Below are positions 1-6,340 of a stretch of 17,897 nt of DNA, in pieces. Each line of letters begins with the position of its first letter. The first letter of the stretch is position 1. The stretch is from assembly GCA_028710385.1 (NCBI GenBank), contig JAQTUC010000001.1:1-17897 (forward strand). The letters run 5' to 3'. The notes beneath the pieces were generated by a model. It made no database searches. It saw only the letters and a list, made by a program, of their open reading frames with translations, and was not told the origin of the DNA. Source of the stretch: Candidatus Omnitrophota bacterium. Its GTDB lineage: Bacteria; Omnitrophota; Gorgyraeia; Duberdicusellales; 4484-171. The position numbers were made by a program, and so were the translations under genes.

Positions 1-766
1 GCTTAGAAAGGACCTCATTCATTAGATTCCAATAACACTCTTTTGCAAATTTATTATTTACATTTGGAGGATAAGTATATTTATACCTATGATAGTGATC
101 GTTCTCTATGTAAACAATAGATTTATTGTATTCGGGCTGTAAATATTCATAAATGCCCCAACGAATATTATTAAGAAATTCGGCAATAGCACTACTGTGA
201 TAGCTAAAAATATTATCATGGAACCAATCGTAAAATTCTTCAAAAATTGCTAGTGCATCTTCTTCGGTAAGATTATGTCTATTTCTTTTAAAAATTTCTA
301 TAATTTCTTTTGCTACTCCTGATAGTCTTGAAAAGTTATGCTTCGAAAGATTGCCGCATATTTTGATGAATTCAATTCTTTTAATGGATAGATTGGTCTC
401 AAGGTCAATAAATGGTAGCCACACTTTTTCTACCGTAAATTCTGTATTTAGCCAGTCCCTAAAGTTTTGAGTGTATTTTTGCAGGTTTCCGATGGAGTTA
501 TTTTGGTTGAAAAATGGTTTTTCGCATATAGAGGCTAATGCACGCAAATATGGCTGCTCTTCTCCTAGAATTTTAGTATCTGAGCAAGATAAGAAATCAA
601 CGAGGATAATATTAAAGAATTTTTGATGAGTCATAGAATTGAAGCTAATATTAGCATCTGGATTATTGCCATGCAGATTGATAATTTCGAAGTTTACCAT
701 CTCATCAATAAACTGCTTGATAGCAAGAAGATATATTATTTCTTTCTCGATATTTTGTATTTCCAT
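1..766 (-). CDS. Hypothetical protein, 3' end cut by window edge
   Basis: An open frame of 255 codons runs leftward from an ATG at 766 off the window edge without a stop. The frame stays open upstream to a TAA near 843, but that extension would be translated through a GC-rich hairpin, so I prefer the ATG at 766. No Shine-Dalgarno sequence precedes it. I do not recognise the family. The product appears soluble and mostly helical, rich in Phe, Ile, Asn and aromatics, with no signal peptide or membrane segment. A Gly-Asn-Leu-Ser-Lys-His-Asn stretch (residues 138-144) loosely recalls the polar-His motif of HEPN-type helical domains, but this is too weak to name it. The AT-rich composition and opposite strand set it apart from the conserved block to the right, suggesting accessory DNA. 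The existence of the frame is well supported; its function is unknown. Confidence 0.7.
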   Translation of the reverse strand, partial: MEIQNIEKEIIYLLAIKQFIDEMVNFEIINLHGNNPDANISFNSMTHQKFFNIILVDFLSCSDTKILGEEQPYLRALASICEKPFFNQNNSIGNLQKYTQNFRDWLNTEFTVEKVWLPFIDLETNLSIKRIEFIKICGNLSKHNFSRLSGVAKEIIEIFKRNRHNLTEEDALAIFEEFYDWFHDNIFSYHSSAIAEFLNNIRWGIYEYLQPEYNKSIVYIENDHYHRYKYTYPPNVNNKFAKECYWNLMNEVLSK

Positions 767-787
767 TTTAGTTATAACATAAAAATC

Positions 788-830
788 AGCGGCCCACCGC
801 GCCGTTAAAACGGCGCGGTGGGGTCTCGCT
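788..830. repeat. GC-rich perfect hairpin between two minus-strand genes
   Basis: Positions 793-806 and 809-822 are perfect inverted arms of 14 bp around a 2-base centre (realistically 12 bp with a TTAAAA loop). An outer AGCG/CGCT pair (788-791 with 827-830) extends the stem past a bulge. It lies between the stop of the 100-residue membrane protein and the start of the minus-strand hypothetical gene, so it could act as a terminator or mRNA-stabilising stem for the former. On the minus strand a short T run follows only after about 7 bases, so it is not a canonical intrinsic terminator. Its high GC stands out in AT-rich surroundings. Confidence 0.75.
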
Positions 831-856
831 GGATTGATTTATTAGGATCGTATCTT

Positions 857-1159
857 TTAAAACCAATCCATTACATTTTGTACTAAACTTTTAATCAATA
901 TATACCCAAATAGCAAATATAATATCGCTTTTGCAGTATAGGAGAGAATTTTTTTTATGATATTATTTTTATTTTCTAGCCCCCATGCCAGATAGGCTAG
1001 CAGGAAAAATATAGCAATGCCGATATATGCTTGCTCAATAAAATCAATAAGTTCATTGTTGATGGTTATGATTGCAGGTATTAAAAATTTTAAAGCAAGG
1101 AAAAAAATAGAAAAAACTAAAAATAACCGAAGTAATATTTTTTTATTTTTTTTTATCAT
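857..1159 (-). CDS. Small hypothetical membrane protein (100 aa)
   Basis: This is a 100-residue integral membrane protein with about three predicted hydrophobic helices (residues roughly 10-33, 43-62 and 75-95). A basic N-terminus (Met-Ile-Lys-Lys-Asn-Lys-Lys) and a short Lys/Asn-rich loop at 63-72 are visible. I recognise no family and no catalytic motif. It is encoded divergently from lysS. No convincing Shine-Dalgarno precedes the ATG. A 14-bp hairpin follows the stop on the same strand before the next minus-strand gene. Hydrophobic pattern and gene position support a real gene, but the strongly AT-rich sequence makes chance hydrophobic frames more likely than usual. The overlapping plus-strand frame at 1017-1235 is less convincing. 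Confidence 0.6.
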   Translation of the reverse strand: MIKKNKKILLRLFLVFSIFFLALKFLIPAIITINNELIDFIEQAYIGIAIFFLLAYLAWGLENKNNIIKKILSYTAKAILYLLFGYILIKSLVQNVMDWF

Positions 1160-1261
1160 AACAATTAATATGCGGAGTCCGTCTTTCCGAAATCACCAAG
1201 TAAAGATTAGCACAATAGGGGTATTTTTGCAATGATGATGGCTGTTGGGCTGTTATGTTGA

Positions 1262-1312
1262 TAGGTTTGTAGGCTTAAAACATACAACCTTAAACCTAAT
1301 AACCTAAAAACC
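1262..1312. repeat. 8-bp-period short tandem repeats in inverted halves (locus A)
   Basis: The left half has TAGGTTTG then TAGGCTTA at 1262 and 1270 (8-bp step). The right half has AACC starts at 1286, 1293, 1301 and 1309 (steps 7, 8, 8), i.e. degenerate AACCTNNN units, the reverse complement of the left-hand TAGGTT unit. The same unit occurs after ilvE at 5703-5786. The array lies immediately upstream of the lysS promoter, between the two divergent genes. It is non-coding in both directions. Confidence 0.7.
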
Positions 1313-1320
1313 AATTTAAT

Positions 1321-1349
1321 TTGACATATATAGGTATATTATATATAAT
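1321..1349 (+). promoter_or_regulatory. Consensus sigma-70-type promoter of lysS
   Basis: A perfect TTGACA at 1321-1326 and a perfect TATAAT at 1344-1349 are separated by exactly 17 bp. The -10 box ends 8 bases before the lysS ATG at 1358, so a start point 6-8 bases downstream would fall at about 1355-1358 and give a leaderless or near-leaderless mRNA. No Shine-Dalgarno lies between the promoter and the ATG, which fits. This is the only clear promoter found for the plus-strand block. Confidence 0.85.
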
Positions 1350-1357
1350 CTACGAAT

Positions 1358-2812
1358 ATGAGTAAGGAAAAATTAGACAAAATCAACGCAAATTTCGGTA
1401 ATCCTTTCATGGAAACTGCTTTTGATAAGCCGGCTACTATCAAGGAAATCCTTGATTCTTTTGAGGAAAATAAGGTGGTTTCTGTTGCAGGAAGGCTGGT
1501 TACGAAAAGAGAACACGGAAAGTCAAGTTTTGCCCATATTGCGGATTATACCGGAAAAATCCAGATTTACGCAAGGCTGGATATTTTGGGCAAATATTAC
1601 GAACTTTTCAAGGATTTGGACGCGGGCGATATTATAGGGGTAAAAGGAAAACTTTTTAAGACCCATACCGGAGAATTTACCGTTCTGGTGGATGAGCTTA
1701 AATTGCTTTCAAAGATACTTCTGCCTTTGCCTGAGAAATGGCACGGCCTTCGCGATGTTGAAATACGCTACCGCCAGCGCTACCTTGACTTAATTGCCAA
1801 TCCGGAAGTTAAGGAAATCTTTTTTAAACGTTCGCACATAATTTCAAAAATAAGGGATTTTTTTGAAAATCTAAAGTTTATGGAAGTGGAAACTCCCATG
1901 CTTCATACAATAGCAGGAGGAGCTGCAGGCAGGCCTTTTGTTACGCATCATAACGCTTTGGACTTTGATGTTTATTTAAGAATTGCGCCCGAGCTCTATC
2001 TTAAGCGTTTGCTGGTCGGCGGGTTTGACAGGGTTTATGAAATAAACCGCAGTTTCAGGAACGAAGGCATTTCAACCAGGCATTCGCCGGAATTTACCAT
2101 GCTTGAAGCTTACTGCTGTTACAATAATTATGAATATATGATGAAGGTATGCGAAGATTTATTTTGTTCTTTGGCAAAAGAAACAGATGGGAGCCTTATT
2201 CTTAAATATCAGGAAACAGAGATAGATTTAACCCCTCCCTGGCAGAGGATTTCTTTTGCAGAGCTTTTTAAAGATGAATTCGGAATACTTCCTGAGGATA
2301 ACCAGGACGTGTTTTTGCAAAAGATTACCGCAAAGCTTAATCTTACGGGCAAGGGCTTAAGCCGCAGTCAGATTTTAAATATTACCGAAGAACTCATTGA
2401 GAAAAAGTTTCCCAAAAATAAACCTGCTTTTATCGTTGATTTTTTTACCTGGAATTCGCCTCTTGCCAAGCAGAAAAAAGACAACCCTAATCTGGTTGAG
2501 CGGTTTGAGCTTTTTATCGCAGGCCTTGAGGTGGCAAATGCTTATTCAGAGTTAAACGACCCAATTGAACAAAAAGAACGCTTCAAAAAGCAGATGGAAA
2601 CAGAAGAGGAGCTTCCCAAAAAAATAGACAGCGACTTCGTAACGGCTCTTTCCTACGCCATGCCTCCTGCTACAGGGCTTGGTATTGGTATAGACAGGCT
2701 TATTATGCTTCTTCTTAATCAGCCCTCAATAAGAGATGTAATTCTTTTCCCGTTGCTTAAACCGATAAACGAAGAAGAACAAAATCAGGAACCGGAAGTA
2801 CAGAAAGCTTAA
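1358..2812 (+). CDS. lysS: Lysyl-tRNA synthetase, class II (LysRS)
   Basis: This enzyme charges tRNA-Lys with lysine using ATP in the cytoplasm. The 484-residue length is normal for bacterial LysS. An N-terminal OB-fold anticodon-binding domain spans about residues 38-118. The class II catalytic core follows: motif 1 region around 174-194 (Met-Glu-Val-Glu-Thr-Pro-Met-Leu), motif 2 around 224-250 with the Phe-Arg-Asn-Glu signature and His-Ser-Pro-Glu-Phe-Thr, and motif 3 at about 440-452 (Gly-Leu-Gly-Ile-Gly-Ile-Asp-Arg-Leu). The tail is acidic. The ATG at 1358 lies only 8 bases after a perfect TATAAT and lacks a Shine-Dalgarno, so a leaderless start is expected. The next in-frame Met (residue 18) also has no ribosome site and would trim the N-terminal extension. 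It is the first gene of the long plus-strand block. Confidence 0.97.
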   Translation: MSKEKLDKINANFGNPFMETAFDKPATIKEILDSFEENKVVSVAGRLVTKREHGKSSFAHIADYTGKIQIYARLDILGKYYELFKDLDAGDIIGVKGKLFKTHTGEFTVLVDELKLLSKILLPLPEKWHGLRDVEIRYRQRYLDLIANPEVKEIFFKRSHIISKIRDFFENLKFMEVETPMLHTIAGGAAGRPFVTHHNALDFDVYLRIAPELYLKRLLVGGFDRVYEINRSFRNEGISTRHSPEFTMLEAYCCYNNYEYMMKVCEDLFCSLAKETDGSLILKYQETEIDLTPPWQRISFAELFKDEFGILPEDNQDVFLQKITAKLNLTGKGLSRSQILNITEELIEKKFPKNKPAFIVDFFTWNSPLAKQKKDNPNLVERFELFIAGLEVANAYSELNDPIEQKERFKKQMETEEELPKKIDSDFVTALSYAMPPATGLGIGIDRLIMLLLNQPSIRDVILFPLLKPINEEEQNQEPEVQKA

Positions 2813-2842
2813 GATCAGGCAGAATTTGTTTTATTTGCGAAC

Positions 2843-2960
2843 CGCGCTTAACGCCGGTTACGCCCTCTTACCCATGAACCAGTCCACCAGAGGCGGACGG
2901 TTCAGGGTTTCGCTCCGAGGAGAAACCCTGAAAAATCAGAAGCCACGGCTGTTAGACGCG
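2843..2960. repeat. Composite palindromic element between lysS and lolC/E
   Basis: The 177-bp spacer holds nested inverted repeats. Outer arms at about 2843-2856 and 2946-2960 pair as CGCG, TAAC/GTTA and GCCG/CGGC with small bulges. Inside are a stem of 2876-2888 with 2892-2903 (GAACC, GTCC, CC against GG, GGAC, GGTTC) and a perfect 10-bp stem at 2901-2910 with 2923-2932 that carries a small CTC/GAG cap. The two inner stems share 2901-2903 and so compete slightly. No T tract follows, so it is not a plain terminator. The ends GCTTAAC (2846) and GTTAGAC (2951) match the core-site consensus of integron attC sites. No ORF of note is present. Confidence 0.65.
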
Positions 2961-2989
2961 TTGAGCTTCACTTAAAATTTATAATAATT

Positions 2990-4144
2990 ATGTTTGCTAG
3001 TTTTTATCTGGCCAGACGATATTTCCTGCGCGGAAGAGCAAAACACATTTCTTTTATCAGCGTAATATCCTGCCTTGGCGTTTCTCTCGGAGTTTTTGCT
3101 TTAATAGTTGTAATGTCGGTAATGAACGGTTTTGATAACGACCTTATGGACAGGCTCCTTAAGTTTAATTATCATTTGACCGTAGAGACTCCGGAAAGAG
3201 AATTGCTTCCCGCGGTAAAGGAGAGAATTGATAAGATAAAAGGCGTTGAGAATTCATCAGTTATACTCCAGACCCAGGTTTTTGCAAAGGTTGACAGGTA
3301 TATTGTGCCGCTTATGGTTAAAGGCATTGATTTTAATGACGAAGCAGAAGCAAAGAATTTTTTCCAATACGTAAAAAAGGACCTTAAAAACGCAGGCTTC
3401 TTTGCGGGGGAGGGTTTATACGACAGGCTTGGGCTTTCCGATACGCTTGAATATTACCCGCTTGATAAGAATTTTAAATTAAAAGAAGAAAACTTACGGG
3501 GATTTTTCAGGATGGGCATATACGACATAGACAATAATTATCTGATAACAGATTTGGAAAAAGCGAAAAATCTTTCTCCAAACTACTATATGTTTCTGGG
3601 GGTGCGCATAAAAAACCCGATGGAAGCGAAAAAAATAAGAAGCATTATACTGCAGGAATTTCCAAGAGGGCTTTCTGTGAATACCTGGATGGATAACCAG
3701 GCATTGCTTTCGGCTCTTAAGCTTGAGAAGCTTACAATGTTTGTGCTGCTTAGCTTAATTGCCCTGGTCGCTTCTTTTAATATCTTTGCTACCTTAATGG
3801 TTAAGGTAGTTGAAAAAACAAAGGACATAGGCGTGCTTAAGGCGCTTGGTTTTACTTCAGGAAAAATTCTTGCGATATTCAGCTTGCAGGGCGTATTCCT
3901 GGGCGTAATCGGAGTTTTTCTGGGTACAACTTCGGGGCTCGGCTTATGTTTATTCATGCAGAAATATCATTTCGTAAAAATTCCGGTGGATATATATTCA
4001 ATTGAATATCTGCCGGTTTTTATTAATTACCGCGATATATTTGTAATTGCTGTTTTGGGGCTTTTGTTTTCTTTTATTTCAAGCTTGTTTCCTGCGATAA
4101 GGGCGTCCAGGCTTTCTCCCTGCGAGGCTTTAAGATATGAGTAA
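2990..4144 (+). CDS. Lipoprotein-releasing ABC permease, LolC/LolE family
   Basis: This is the membrane subunit of the Lol transporter, which extracts lipoproteins from the inner membrane for delivery to the outer membrane. The 384-residue protein has the family layout: a short basic N-terminus with the typical Ala-Arg-Arg-Tyr start, a first membrane helix at about 22-45, a large periplasmic domain (about 50-245), then a C-terminal FtsX-type domain with three helices, including the conserved Lys-Asp-Ile-Gly-Val-Leu-Lys-Ala-Leu-Gly coupling motif. It ends Ala-Ile-Arg-Ala-Ser-Arg-Leu-Ser-Pro. It overlaps lolD by 8 bases. Only one LolC/E-type gene is present here, so it may work as a homodimer as in single-permease (LolF-like) systems. 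The ATG lacks a Shine-Dalgarno and sits 4 bases after a TATAAT-like hexamer (2980-2985). Whether it is closer to LolC or LolE cannot be settled here. Confidence 0.93.
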   Translation: MFASFYLARRYFLRGRAKHISFISVISCLGVSLGVFALIVVMSVMNGFDNDLMDRLLKFNYHLTVETPERELLPAVKERIDKIKGVENSSVILQTQVFAKVDRYIVPLMVKGIDFNDEAEAKNFFQYVKKDLKNAGFFAGEGLYDRLGLSDTLEYYPLDKNFKLKEENLRGFFRMGIYDIDNNYLITDLEKAKNLSPNYYMFLGVRIKNPMEAKKIRSIILQEFPRGLSVNTWMDNQALLSALKLEKLTMFVLLSLIALVASFNIFATLMVKVVEKTKDIGVLKALGFTSGKILAIFSLQGVFLGVIGVFLGTTSGLGLCLFMQKYHFVKIPVDIYSIEYLPVFINYRDIFVIAVLGLLFSFISSLFPAIRASRLSPCEALRYE

Positions 4145-4808
4145 TTTAATTGAGCTTACCAACATAGGGAAAAAATTTCATAACGGCCAGGAGGAAGTTT
4201 TTGCGGTTAAAAACATTTCTCTCTGCATTGAGGCTAAAGCTTATATGGCGATAGTCGGGCCCTCGGGTGCGGGAAAATCCACGCTTTTGCATATTGCAGG
4301 CGGGCTGGATGAGCCATCAAGCGGAACAGTCGCATATAAAGGAAAAAATATTTACGAAATGAAGGAAGCCGAGCGCGCCTTTTGGAGAAACCGCAAAATC
4401 GGGTTTGTTTTTCAGTTCTACCATTTGATAGAAGAGCTTAACATCCTTGAAAACATTGCGATAGCCGCATGCGGCAGATTGACAAAATCTGCTTTTAAAA
4501 CGGCTTTAACCTTGTTACAATATTTAAACATGGAAGAAAGGAAAAACTTTTTTCCTTCCCAGCTTTCCGGCGGAGAGCGCCAGAAAATAGCCCTGGCAAG
4601 GGCCCTTATAAACGACCCGGAGCTTATTCTATGCGATGAGCCTACGGGAAACCTTGACAAGGATTCACAGGATAAAGTTGTAGAACTTCTTGAAAAGCTA
4701 AACACAGAAAAACAAAAAACAATTATTCTGGTAACGCACAATCTTGAGCTCGCGAAACGAGCCAAAAAGATAATAACCATAAAAAGCGGAGAGATAGCGG
4801 ACAGTTAA
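4137..4808 (+). CDS. lolD: Lipoprotein-releasing ABC ATPase LolD
   Basis: This is the cytoplasmic ATPase partner of the preceding LolC/E permease, powering lipoprotein release from the inner membrane. The 223 residues show a complete ABC nucleotide-binding domain: Walker A GPSGAGKS (41-48), Q-loop Gln93, signature LSGGERQ (143-149), Walker B ending Cys-Asp-Glu (about 163-168), and the H-loop in Val-Thr-His-Asn near the C-terminus. The Asp-Glu-Pro-Thr-Gly-Asn-Leu-Asp stretch is typical of the LolD/MacB/FtsE group. The start codon lies inside the end of the permease gene (8-base overlap), implying translational coupling. A weak GAGG lies 9 bases upstream. Identity rests on the ATPase family plus its neighbour; on its own it could be called a generic MacB-type ATPase. 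Confidence 0.95.
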   Translation: MSNLIELTNIGKKFHNGQEEVFAVKNISLCIEAKAYMAIVGPSGAGKSTLLHIAGGLDEPSSGTVAYKGKNIYEMKEAERAFWRNRKIGFVFQFYHLIEELNILENIAIAACGRLTKSAFKTALTLLQYLNMEERKNFFPSQLSGGERQKIALARALINDPELILCDEPTGNLDKDSQDKVVELLEKLNTEKQKTIILVTHNLELAKRAKKIITIKSGEIADS

Positions 4809-4829
4809 TCTATCTAAAAAGGGGGAGCA

Positions 4830-5705
4830 ATGAAGATATATTTAAACGGAAAATTAGTTGAGAGAGAGGAAGCGAAAGTTTCTGTTTTTGACCACGGCTT
4901 TTTATACGGCGACGGTGTTTTTGAGGGTATCCGTTCTTACGATTGCCGGGTTTTTAAGCTTGACGAGCACATTGACAGGCTTTTTGAATCAGCTCATTCA
5001 ATAATGCTTCCCATAAAAATGAGCAAAGGGGAAATGATTGAAGCCGTTACTAAAACCCTTAAGGCAAACGGGCTTAAAGACGCTTACATACGCTTAATCG
5101 TTTCGCGCGGAGAAGGAGATCTCGGGCTTGACCCAAGGAAATGCAAGGGCAATGAAACTGTTGTCGTTATCGCCGACAGAATTGCTCTTTATCCTGAAAA
5201 ACTTTACCGCGACGGAATGGCAATTATTACGGTTCCCACAATAAGAAATATTCCGGAAGCCTTAAATCCGCAGATAAAGTCGCTTAACTATCTGAATAAT
5301 ATTTTAGCTAAGATTGAAGCGGTTAACTGCGGCTATGAAGAAGCTCTTATGCTTGATCACCTTGGTTATGTTGCGGAGTGCACGGGGGATAATATTTTTG
5401 TGGTTGAGAAAGAGGAACTCTATACGCCCCCTCAATGTATGGGGACGCTTCGCGGTATTACCCGCGATGCGGTTTTGTCGGTTGCACGTAAATCAAAAAT
5501 TGCCACCCACGAGCACGTTTTAACGCGCCACGAATTGTACAACAGCCAGGAGTGTTTTTTAACCGGCACTGCCGCGGAAATTATCCCTGTTGTTAAGGTT
5601 GACGGAAGGCAGATAGGAGACGGTAAACCGGGGAAAATTACAAAACTTTTGATGCAGGGATTTAAGAAGCTTACCAAAACAGACGGAGTTAAATATAGTT
5701 TATAG
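4830..5705 (+). CDS. ilvE: Branched-chain amino acid aminotransferase (class IV PLP)
   Basis: This fold-type IV PLP aminotransferase most likely catalyses the last step of Leu, Ile and Val synthesis, with glutamate as amino donor. Its 291-residue length fits the bacterial IlvE family. Visible features are the N-terminal substrate-site region Asp-His-Gly-Phe-Leu-Tyr-Gly-Asp-Gly-Val-Phe-Glu-Gly (21-33), the PLP lysine Lys150 in Gln-Ile-Lys-Ser-Leu-Asn-Tyr, Glu184 in Glu-Cys-Thr-Gly-Asp-Asn-Ile-Phe, and the phosphate-binding Gly-Thr-Leu-Arg-Gly-Ile-Thr-Arg-Asp run (205-213). A strong GGGGGAG ribosome site precedes the ATG, 21 bases after lolD. The TAG stop is also the first bases of a TAGGTT repeat array. 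D-amino-acid aminotransferase and aminodeoxychorismate lyase are related alternatives, but the length and motifs favour IlvE. Confidence 0.9.
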   Translation: MKIYLNGKLVEREEAKVSVFDHGFLYGDGVFEGIRSYDCRVFKLDEHIDRLFESAHSIMLPIKMSKGEMIEAVTKTLKANGLKDAYIRLIVSRGEGDLGLDPRKCKGNETVVVIADRIALYPEKLYRDGMAIITVPTIRNIPEALNPQIKSLNYLNNILAKIEAVNCGYEEALMLDHLGYVAECTGDNIFVVEKEELYTPPQCMGTLRGITRDAVLSVARKSKIATHEHVLTRHELYNSQECFLTGTAAEIIPVVKVDGRQIGDGKPGKITKLLMQGFKKLTKTDGVKYSL

Positions 5706-5786
5706 GTTTTTAGGTTAATAGGTTGATAGGTTTTCAAGTTGAGGCTTATCAACATGTTAACATAATAACCTAACAACATATCAACC
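5703..5786. repeat. 8-bp-period short tandem repeats in inverted halves (locus B)
   Basis: TAGGTT occurs at 5703, 5711, 5719 and 5727, an exact 8-bp period with variable last two bases (TT, AA, GA, TT). The first unit begins on the TAG stop codon of the aminotransferase gene. The right half carries the opposite orientation: AACCTA at 5767-5772 and TCAACC at 5781-5786. It fills the spacer before mcsA, which has no Shine-Dalgarno. It shares its unit with the array upstream of lysS. Confidence 0.8.
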
Positions 5787-5791
5787 ACCCA

Positions 5792-6277
5792 ATGCTTTGT
5801 GATATTTGCCACAAAAATATAGCCACAGTCCATCTTACTGAAATCATCAACGACAAAGTGGTTGAAATGCATATCTGCCAGCACTGCACCAAAGTAAAAA
5901 CGCAGGAGCTTAAAGACAATCTCACCATCCCCGAGCTTTTAACCGGTTTAATGGATACGGCTCAATCGCCGAAAAAGGAAATATCCGTCAAATGCGAATT
6001 TTGCGGATTGACTTACGCCGACTTTAAAAAGAAAGCACGGCTTGGCTGCGGCAGGTGTTATTCTGTTTTTAAGATGCAGATTATGCCTCTTCTTAAAAAA
6101 ATACACGGTTCTCTTACGTATGCCGGTAAATCCGCGATGTCTCCGCAAAAAGATTCTCTTTCAAACAGCGTAAAAGAATTAAGGGCAAGGCTTGAACGTG
6201 CCGTAAAGCTTGAAGAATACGAGGAAGCCGCCCGCCTGCGCGATGAACTTAAAAAATTTGGACAAAAATCTGCCTAG
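5792..6277 (+). CDS. mcsA: McsA, activator of protein arginine kinase McsB
   Basis: McsA is a zinc-binding partner that activates the McsB arginine kinase and helps direct substrates to ClpC. Its 161 residues carry four Cys-X2-Cys pairs (C3/C6, C29/C32, C68/C71, C86/C89), the arrangement expected of McsA, and a C-terminal UVR motif at about 128-156 (Glu-Glu-Tyr-Glu-Glu-Ala-Ala-Arg-Leu-Arg-Asp-Glu). The N-terminus aligns with the family from the first residue, supporting the ATG at 5792 although no ribosome site is visible. mcsB and clpC follow directly, as in Bacillus. The usual first gene of that operon in Firmicutes, the repressor ctsR, is missing; an aminotransferase gene is there instead. 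Confidence 0.93.
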   Translation: MLCDICHKNIATVHLTEIINDKVVEMHICQHCTKVKTQELKDNLTIPELLTGLMDTAQSPKKEISVKCEFCGLTYADFKKKARLGCGRCYSVFKMQIMPLLKKIHGSLTYAGKSAMSPQKDSLSNSVKELRARLERAVKLEEYEEAARLRDELKKFGQKSA

Positions 6278-6318
6278 ATATTAGCAACAAATATCTAGTA
6301 TCTAGCATCCAGCATCAG
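6274..6318. repeat. 7-bp-period tandem repeats with inverted left arm (locus C)
   Basis: CTAGATAT at 6274-6281 pairs perfectly with ATATCTAG at 6291-6298 (8-bp stem, 9-base loop). The right arm continues as heptamers starting at 6292, 6299, 6306 and 6313 (TATCTAG twice, CATCCAG, then partial CATCAG). The left arm contains the TAG stop codon of mcsA. The layout resembles the 8-bp arrays at 1262 and 5703 but with a different unit. It lies in the 63-bp gap before mcsB. Confidence 0.7.
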
Positions 6319-6340
6319 TATGAGGTTTATTTGAAGCAAA

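Noticed and set aside
138..766. Possible HEPN or abortive-infection role for the truncated minus-strand gene
   Set aside because: Only a loose Ser-Lys-His-Asn resemblance, no partner toxin or antitoxin gene and no full motif; not enough to name a function.
623..808. 61-codon plus-strand frame
   Set aside because: It runs antisense to the better supported minus-strand hypothetical gene and ends inside the GC-rich hairpin.
1017..1235. 72-codon plus-strand frame
   Set aside because: Most of it is antisense to the 100-residue membrane protein; no ribosome site or family resemblance.
4809..5791. Search for CtsR or CIRCE operators upstream of the mcsA-mcsB-clpC group
   Set aside because: No tandem CtsR heptamers and no CIRCE-type 9-bp inverted repeat seen in the ilvE or mcsA leaders.
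5703..6318. Repeats considered as a CRISPR array
   Set aside because: Units are 7-8 bp with no unique spacers, and no cas genes are present.
6320..6334. Four-codon upstream frame before mcsB (ATG to TGA)
   Set aside because: Too short and without a ribosome site; likely chance, though a coupling role cannot be excluded.
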